NCBI GenBank assembly: GCA_963691705.1
Contig: OY829537.1
Location: 19,158,078 to 19,222,077 of the forward strand
DNA from: Viola odorata
Lineage: Eukaryota; Streptophyta; Magnoliopsida; Malpighiales; Violaceae
DNA length: 64,000 bases
Reading direction: 5' to 3'
Made by a program: the position numbers and the translations under genes. The notes beneath the pieces are model-generated. The model was not told the origin of the DNA. It saw only the letters and a program-made list of their open reading frames with translations, and did not search any database. Each line of letters starts with the position of its first letter. Position 1 is the stretch's first letter. Below are positions 56,406 to 64,000 of this stretch, one piece after another.

Positions 56406-58439
56406 GAAGAGTGATAATTGGTCTGTCTGTGTAATGTGGAATTGTTGTTCTATTCTGCGAAAATGGAGAAATAGATGGTAGTTTTGTGTTATGGTTTCAG
56501 TTTACATTCTTGAGTATGTATGCATTGAGTAGATATATCACGTATGCTTGTTTGCTTGTATGTTCTTACTTTATAGGGTGTCGAAGGTGAGAGTCATTTG
56601 GAGGATGATCCTTTGGCTGATGTTGATTTAGGTAATATTTTACCATCAGGTATGTGAAGTTGTGACCTTGCCAATGTTGATGATGGTAGCCATGATAGAG
56701 ATGCATGATTCGTTATGAGATGGTTAGTTAACTGAGGTTAATTGATTATATGATGTGGAGCCAGTTGTTAGTTGTTTAAATGATGTTAGCAGTTCTACTG
56801 ATGTTTAAAGTCATGTGTCATAAAAATCCCCTTCATAGTCAAGACAGAACTGACAGTGAAATTGGAAAATGTAAGATACTGTATTAATTGATCTGTGTCA
56901 TGCAGAAACCTTAACTACATTAATGAGATGGATTTATAGAGAGAAACCTTTTCAAGAGTCGGAATTGGCAGGCATTGTATAGATGTATACCTTGTGTTCA
57001 TCATTTTCTTTTAGTGGCATGTAATCGTTTTGAATAAAGATTGCTTGTTTGTTTAGCTTAGAAACTCCAGATGTTATCCTTTTGTGGTAAATGGTTGTGA
57101 TTAATCACTTCTCGTTGCTCAGTTTAGAACCTTCAGACATGGGCATCTCTCGTTGTTCAATTTGGAAACTATTTGGAAATTTGTTGGTGAAAAGTTCATT
57201 AACTGATGCATTGGAACTCTGAGTTGTTTATTTAAGTTTTTATCCAGTGAAAGTTGTTAGGGAATAGTCATAGTGGTAAAAAGAAACTATGATTGTCTAC
57301 ATGTCTCTGCTTCGAACATATCTTACCCGGGGTTTAGCTTCTGAGTAGGGAAATGTGTGTGCATGTGTTTATGTAGTAATCCTTGTTAATGACCGGCAAA
57401 TTTGTATATCAGATTGGCTAGGTGGGGTGTTTGTGTCTCAATGCTACACATACTTCTGCTTTGAACTTCTCTGCCTAGGTTTGGGTTGGAGTGAAGTATG
57501 GTATGAATATGTTCGTGATATAACTTTAAATCTTTGTAGAGAGAGGCTTGAGGGACCTAACCCGCTACCTTCTAGGGTTGTGTGATGGGCAGGTAAATCA
57601 CATTAGGACAGCAGTACTGAATTTTTCTAGTTCATTTTTCGAAACAAACTTCAGGAACAGGCTCAATGGACTCTTCCAGGATATGGAACTTCTACTTGTC
57701 AAGCTAAAGTGTATTTTTGCATGTTTAGTCAGTTGATAAGTGTTAACTTGGGTACTGCGTGACATGCCCTTAAAGAGTTCCCAAATTTATATCTAGCTTT
57801 CAATACTGAGAAGGAACCAACTAGTATCTTTTATTTTTTTGTTAATTGGCCTGTTTGTGGTATTATGATTGTCTAGTTGTTTGACTTGGATTCATCATTA
57901 TAGCTTCTAGGTGACTCATCTGTGTAGCTTGTGCTGATTGATTTCTATTGTTAACGTCAAAATTGGATGCATGTATCCTGTTGAAAAATCAACGATGTTT
58001 TTGAGCCGCATCAGATATACTTTGACTATAGCTATAAGCAATTTCCGTCTTTGTTGAGTTGAGCTTCATGAATCAATCTGAGTAACATTCGTGTCAAATG
58101 TTTGTTTTTGAGTTTCACCTACGGTTGCACCAGATTGAGACCTTCTCTATGGTCTTCTACTGACCTTTAGATTCCTTATGCAGTGATCTTTTGGGGCGTT
58201 TGTCTCCTATAGCTGGCAAGTCTTTCATAGCTTTGGTTGCTTTGAAATTCATAGAGAGGATGTATGTGAAGGTTGTATTTGTGCTTGTGCCGAACCAAAC
58301 ATACAGCGTGAATTTGATATGTTGGGAATACTTGTTTGTCTTTTCTTGATACTATAGACTATAGTTGATGTTTTAAAGTAATTTCTTGAATATGATTCCT
58401 TAGATGGATATTTTTTCTTCTAAAATCATGTTTCAAGGA
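56406..58439. other. ISY1 3' flank and intergenic sequence
   Basis: No conserved coding region. Sequence is T-rich with the look of a 3' UTR followed by intergenic DNA. Short frames at 57355-57736 have no family features. Confidence 0.5.
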
Positions 58440-60396
58440 GAGTAATTTTTTAGGAGAGTGATTGGAGGGGAAATAGATTAGTGTTTGGATGATATTTATT
58501 ATTTGTAGGAAAGTAATATTATTGTGTAACATATAGTCTAATGCACAAAACAATTTGTGTAAAGTGGTAATAGGATTGTCCACAAAAACTAGGACAAGAC
58601 GTATTTTTTTGTGAATGACTAAAACTAACAAGATGGAACAGATCGTAACAAAGAGAGTTTTGAGGTTGTTTGAATTAACTACTAATAAAATAACTATAGA
58701 AATTGATACTGAGGAAAAATTAATCGGAGAAAACTTCATAGTAAAAATCTATCCCCGGTTGTGATTACGATCAATTGATCATCAATGCAAGGGTATTCTA
58801 TTCTTAATTCATAGGTGTGCTATAGAGACTGGTTACGCTTAGGTTTTCTACTTTCCTTCACATAAGAAGTAACTCCAAGGTACGCTTATGAAAATGCTTT
58901 AACAGTTTGATAACCCCTAAGGTACACTTATAGGGATTTAACCAAACTGCCCGTGCCGTGAAGAGGAGGAAAGGCACATCTAGGGCAAGACAAATGGTAC
59001 ACTCAAAGCCTTTAACCTAATCAATTGCTTACCCTGGTCAGATTGGACCAACGATTTGATGACTTTAACCTAGGCGTCTACTCTATCAAGTAGCTTAGTA
59101 TAGTGGTTAGGCTACAAGAATGATGGTAATTACCAAACGTAATTATAGGCTAGCTTAACCTCTAATCAAACATAGATAAATTGACATGCAAATAATAAAC
59201 AAGTGAATACAAATTTTAGAATTTATTAAGAACGATTAGACCTCACAATTGGAACAACAACAACCTTTGATGATCTTTACTAAGAATCAGGATTTAGCTA
59301 CTCGTGCTCATAATTGAATAAACAATAGATAAATAAAATAAAAAGTAAATAGAATTAAGAAGTGAAGTGGGAGACACTGCGAAATTGTAGCTCTCCAATG
59401 TCGCTACAAAGTTGGTCCAAAGTTCGTAAATAACAAAGCGTAAGATTGCCGAAGAGAGAGTTCTCCTAAAACCCTAAGTCTAAATATATATAGTAGCAAT
59501 AAGAAAATCCTACAACTACTTGAACTACAGTCTCATTAAATGCTCATTGATGAGTTGGACGCACGGGAGAAGAAACCGCAACCCCATCAGAATTTCCCTT
59601 TTCCAGACTTTCCATAATTGGCTCGAACTTCCAGCGCCGACGAAGATGAGTGACGAGGGCAAGGTAGCAACTTTCCCTTCAGAATCCAGCTGACAACATG
59701 CATTTACACAAAAACTCCCTCTAATATCTATATTTACAAATAAGAAGGAAATAGACACTAATTAGTAGCATTTAGGTCTAAAGTGGACGGAAAAGAGGTG
59801 GTAAAATATATATAAAATACATGCTATCAATGATACATAATAACTTCAAAATATTAGCATGGCCAAAGATGATGGATTATTTTTTAGTAAAACAATCTCT
59901 TTTATTGTTTTATTACTTAGCAAATTTTAACTAAACATTTAGTAAACTCAATGTCAAGTTACTACTAAAGAAACATATCACATTATTTAACCTATTATAG
60001 AATAGTACAAAATAATTATGTTAAATTATTTTATTGATTTGGATAAATTAATAATTAAAATAATATAATTAAATAAGATAATATTTTATTAGGATAAAAA
60101 TAAGACGACAAGTTGCATAAGTAATAACTTTATTTACTGATTAAAATGTGAATAACTCAAATATGTAGTTTTTAAAAAATAGCTATAAGAGTATGCAAGT
60201 AATTTTATTAAATATAATTTTCCCTTAGATTCCTCACTCCATAAATTGGGAATCACTCTCCCATTTTAGGGGGAAAGGGTCAAGGAAAGTTGGATTCCAA
60301 GAGTCCAACCTTCCTTATGTCAACTAAACATAATAAAATTAAGAATCTCACTTTCTCGAGTTATTTTTCTCTCAATTCCGCCAACCAAACGCTAAC
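58440..60396. repeat. Unclassified repeat region related to 54136-55290
   Basis: The left side has GGAGAGTAATTTTTTAGGAGAGTGATTGG and GTGTTTGG. The right side has GGGAATCACTCTCCC, GGGTCAAGGAAAGTTGGAT and CCAACCAAACGC. The centre (58750-59520) contains CCAAGGTACGCTTAT / CTAAGGTACACTTAT phrases of a kind I associate with decayed retroelements, in an unassignable family. No intact gene. Confidence 0.4.
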
Positions 60397-61305
60397 TTAA
60401 TATAACTTTTTTTCCAATGGCGTATTTGCATGCTCGCCATTATTGAACTTTCATTGCAAATTCTTAAACATTTAACTTCAAGTTGCATGCATTTTTTTGT
60501 TCAGTGATGCATTATTTCTTTCCGGTTCTGCTTCGTTGTTTTCGGTTCATTCTTTTCATTTGGTTGAGAACAATGTAAGATCCTTATTGTTTTTCTAGTT
60601 GTGTACATCTACATTCAAGGACTTCGTTGTGAATAGGGTATGCAACTCCAATCTCCCTTTATTGCTCTGTATGAGAACTAAAGTGCACGAAAAAAAAGAA
60701 GAAAAATTTAACAAGGGAAAGGAAAGGAAAGAAGAGTAAGGGAATTTCTAAAAAAAATTATTTGTATGGATGCCTTTTTTTAGATATAAGAAAAAAGGAA
60801 GGAAATTATAATATTTGTGTATCACAACATGAATAGAAAGAAAATAAAATTTAATTATTTTACCACTTTACCCTTATAACTTGGATCCACTTTCATCCCT
60901 ACCAAGATCTTCATTATCATTCACTGAAGAAAAAAAACATCGTGCTAGATAGATTGAGGGGTTCAGCAAACTCCTTGAGGGTTTGCTGGTCTGGGGCTAT
61001 TTGCAAGGGCATGGGATATGGAAGGAGGAACAAGAAGGATGTCAATGGATTTGAAAGAAGAAGACAAATAAGTGAAGTAGAACGTGATAATCTGGCCATT
61101 GAAATAGCAGGGGTCTTGGAGGTATTGCAAATCTGCGGCCTCAAGAACTACATCCTTGAACAGAGCACCACTTTGCCTTCCATGACCTGGAGTTGAGGAA
61201 ACAAGGGAGGAAGCTGCAAAGAAGGAAGGGTGGTGGGAGTATGGTATGCAAGATTACCCAGGAACACATGAAACAATAACAAATCGCACATACCCAGTGC
61301 CAAAC
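60397..61305. other. Intergenic, possible gene scrap at 60942-61196
   Basis: An open frame of 84 codons at 60942-61196 (includes NGFERRRQISEVERDNLAIE and IAGVLEVLQICG) has reasonable amino-acid composition. I do not recognise it, and it has no promoter, intron or partner evidence. It is recorded only as a possible fragment. Confidence 0.3.
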
Positions 61306-62033
61306 TGTTGGGTCCAGCTCATATTGGTTGCCCAACTGTCGGCTCTGTATAGAGTCGAGTAATTAATTGGATGCTGTAAAATTGGACTTCTTCATTGTCC
61401 AAATTGAAAAAGGAAGCTAGAAGTAGCTAGGCCGGCACCGTAATTTCTACAAGAAATTACTATCACTGTCCAAGCCACTATTGGTGACTTGGAATTACTG
61501 TACCGCCAACTTTGCATGACAATTAAATGTGCTGCAAATTTGGACTTGGAAAATTGGTGTGCACCCAGCTAAAATTGAAAAGAGAGTGGAAGAAGACGGA
61601 TTGTTTTGGCAACAACCAAAATTGAATTAATGTGCAACTTTTCCATCTTTGACTTTTCCCTTTTTCACATTTTGTTTGTGTGCTACTGCATCTATAAATA
61701 GATGCTTTGGAAGTGGAATTGTGCAGATCAATTCGATTGCAACCGAGTGCAATTGAAAGAGGGTGTGGGCAGAGAGAAAAATAGAGAAAAAAAGTGAGAA
61801 TTGTGAGAGAAAAATAATTGGTGGATTGATTCCATACCTCGAGTGAGTGTGTCCTAAATATTTAGGATTTGGGTTTGAGAGACAACCTATTGTATTATTT
61901 TTCTTCTTGTTTAATAAAATACTCATATTTGTCCCGTGGTTTTTTCTCGTTTGAGGATTTCCACGTAAATTCTCAGTGTCGTGTATTTCCTGTATTTTCC
62001 TGTTCAATCCAAAGTGGGAGATTTTTTCCAACA
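61306..62033 (+). repeat. 5' LTR of a Copia element (728 bp)
   Basis: The LTR begins TGTTGG and ends CCAACA, a 6-bp inverted terminus, and is directly followed by a primer binding site and gag. Inside are a TATA box TATAAATA (61693-61700) and AATAAA (61913-61918), so transcription should start near 61725 and be polyadenylated shortly after 61930. The 3' LTR lies beyond the window. Confidence 0.88.
61693..61700 (+). promoter_or_regulatory. TATA box of the Copia LTR
   Basis: CTATAAATAG in the middle of the LTR, at the expected U3/R boundary. Confidence 0.65.
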
Positions 62034-62035
62034 AG

Positions 62036-62047
62036 TGGTAGCGGAGT
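62036..62047 (+). other. Primer binding site of the Copia element
   Basis: TGGTAGCGGAGT, two bases after the LTR, resembles the initiator-tRNA-Met site TGGTATCAGAGC with about three mismatches, as is usual for plant Copia elements. Confidence 0.65.
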
Positions 62048-62074
62048 AGGTGTTCTTTTGTTCTATTTTAAACA

Positions 62075-63552
62075 ATGGATGTCAATACTTCCCGGATGAT
62101 CTATTTGGACGACCTAAATTATCCCATCTGGAAATTAAAAATGAAGGATCTGTTATACTTAAAGAACTATCATCTTCCAGTATGTGCTGATGAAAAGCCA
62201 GAAGCCATGAAGAATGAGGATTGGTCTATGCTACACTTACAAGTGTGTGGTTTTATCAGACAATGGATGGAGTTAAGCGTGTTGAATCACATCAGTGAGG
62301 AGACACATGCTCGTTCATTGTGGAAGAAACTGGAAGAGTTGTATGCTAGTAAAACCGACAACAACAAGATGATCCTGATCAAGCAAATGATGAGTCTAAA
62401 GTATCAGGATGAAACCTCAATGACAGATCACGTGAATAGTTTTCAAGGAATCATGAACGAGCTGGCTATGATCGGAATGAAATTTGATGATGAGGTGCAA
62501 GGCTTGACACTTCTTGGCACTTTGCTAGAGTCTCGGGAAACCTTCAGAACGCCAGTATCAAACTCGAGTCCCGATGGTATCATTACCATTGGTTCTATAA
62601 AGGTTCGTCTTATAAACGAAGAGAAAAGAAGAATAACAACAGGTTCTTCTTCACAGTCAGATGTCTTAGTAAGTGAATCCAGAGGGAGAAGTAACCACAA
62701 GAGTTACACAAATAAAGCACACGGTAGAAGCAAATCCAGAGATAGATTTGCAGATGTTGCATGTCACTTTTGTGGTAAAAAGGGACATATCAAGAAGACC
62801 TGCTGGAAATGGAAGAGAGAGAATAAAGGTGACAGAGACCAGAAAAGGGAGGATGGCAACCCCGATGAAAGGATTGCAGTCGCTGAAGAAGATTTTCTAC
62901 TTCTGTATGACTATGTTGAAGTGGTGAATACTGCTGATCATGATTCTAGCTGGGTGATCGATAACGGTGCTACCACTCATGTCACCTTCAACAAAGATCT
63001 TTTTGCAACTTACACTCCAGAAAATTTTGGAGTCGTATGAATGGGTTATGAAGGTGTTGTTGAGGTAGTCGATTTTGGAGATGTGTGTCTGGTGACTCCA
63101 AATGGTGGAAGATTGATTCTTAAGGATGTAAAGCATGTCCCTGACATCCGACTGAATTCAATTTCCACTGGCAAACTAGATGATGAAGGCTACTGTAACA
63201 CTTTCTTTGATGGTCAGTGGAAACTTATAAAAGGTTCACTGGTCATGGCAAGATGTAAGAAATATCCGAAGTTGTACGTGATGCAGTCTATGCTCTCCAA
63301 CGACATAATTAATGCAGCGGAGAGTAAGAGAACAATTGAGTTGTGGCACAAGAGACTTGGCCATATGAGCGAGAAATGCATGGCAATGCTTGCCAAGCAA
63401 AATATGTTTCCTGAGTTAAAAGGCGGGCAATTGGAGAAGTGTTCTCACTGTTTAGTAGTAAAGTAAAATAGAGTTGCATTTAAGATGCATGCTTCTGACA
63501 AGAAGAAAGATGCACTAGAGCTAGTGCATTCTGATCTATGTGGTCCTATGAA
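62075..63552 (+). pseudogene. Copia gag-pol, 5' part, with two stops and cut by an insertion
   Basis: The ATG at 62075 opens the polyprotein. Gag residues include YPIWKLKMKDLLY and LWKKLEELYASKT. The zinc knuckle CHFCGKKGHIKKTC follows. The protease start WVIDNGATTHVT has N where S or T is usual after the catalytic Asp. TGA at 63038-63040 interrupts the frame before MGYEGVVEV. The GAG-pre-integrase motif ELWHKRLGHMSEKC follows. A TAA at 63464-63466 precedes NRVAFKMHASDKKKD, where glutamine is expected. The integrase core opens with ELVHSDLCGPMK and is then cut at 63553 by another transposon. Reverse transcriptase and RNase H, if present, lie outside the window. The element cannot act autonomously. 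Confidence 0.92.
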
Positions 63553-64000
63553 GAGGGATGGCAATTCCGCCCGCGGATATGGATATCCGCCCAATACCCA
63601 CAATTGTGGGTGGATATTACCCGCATATTGTGGGTATTTTGCGGGTATGGATATACCCGCACCCGCAAAGTGTGGGTATGGATAGTGCTTACCCGCTCCA
63701 ATACCCGCATATATATATATATATATATAATATTTTAATATATAATTAATTTAATATATAATATATAAGGCACTTGTTGTAGAACCTAAAAGAAGCTAGT
63801 TTGATAATTTATTTCCCCGCGAGGGCTTTCTAATAATGAAACATTATATAACCATTTTTTTAATAAAAAAACAAAATTTAAGGCTAATTTTCTTTTCTAC
63901 CAATTCTAATCCACATGACGATCCTTCCTCAAAATAACACTATAGTATTTATTTATCTTTGAAAAAAAAGCATTGCTTCGTACTTCTTTAAATTTATGAA
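63553..64000. mobile_element. hAT-like non-autonomous element, left part only
   Basis: It starts GAGGGATGGCAATTCCGCCC and continues with nested CCCGCATATTGTGGGT / TATACCCGCACCCGC inverted repeats, a TA microsatellite at 63710-63729, then AT-rich sequence. The terminus resembles the TAGGGATGGCAAT ends at 29526 and 32446. A fragment of the same family occurs at 28095-28180. It interrupts the Copia integrase. Its right end lies outside the window. Confidence 0.75.

Overview
The window is nuclear DNA of a flowering plant, almost certainly a eudicot. Genes have short phase-matched GT-AG introns, and the recognisable proteins are plant types: a MORF-type organelle RNA-editing factor, a class VII receptor-like cytoplasmic kinase, a germin-like protein and exportin-T/PAUSED. 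Ty3, Copia, hAT, PIF/Harbinger and Stowaway transposons are layered over each other. I cannot name the species. There are no prokaryotic systems, CRISPR arrays, rRNA genes or convincing tRNA genes.

Layout. 1-14704 is a three-layer nest. A germin-like gene (minus strand) is cut by an old Ty3 element (488-bp LTR at 13720-14207, gag on the minus strand). That gag is cut in turn by a young, apparently non-coding LTR element at 1393-13355, with 3004-bp LTRs, a GGCAT duplication, a primer binding site and a polypurine tract. Its interior holds several minisatellites, including about 46 copies of a 34-bp hairpin unit. 14870-19138 is mostly non-coding, with a PIF/Harbinger transposase remnant. 19139-20453 is an intact four-exon MORF gene. 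21710-23169 is a kinase gene missing its activation segment. 25100-27664 is the 3' end of an exportin-T gene with an hAT element in an intron.

28600-44306 is dominated by DNA transposons that carry pieces of host genes. An hAT-like element (29526-32446) carries fragments of an MHX-type exchanger and a signal peptide peptidase-like protease (SPPL). A Harbinger-type element (33060-35347) carries a receptor kinase. A second hAT-like copy (36490-44306) carries SPPL and fumarase exons and is itself invaded by two further hAT elements (37927-39355; 39619-43181, the latter encoding a TTF-finger transposase).

44782-45984 is a GILT-type thiol reductase with one internal stop. 46718-47773 is an SPC24-type kinetochore gene on the minus strand. 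49409-53423 is a full hAT element with a BED-finger transposase and one internal stop. 55500-56405 is an intact single-exon ISY1 splicing-factor gene. 61306-63552 is the 5' part of a Copia element, itself cut by another hAT-like element that runs off the window. Only the MORF and ISY1 genes look fully intact. SPC24 is probably functional but has one splice junction I cannot reconcile. The genes form no pathway; they are independent loci in a transposon-rich landscape. The main biological interest is the gene capture by DNA elements and the repeat-built interior of the young LTR element.
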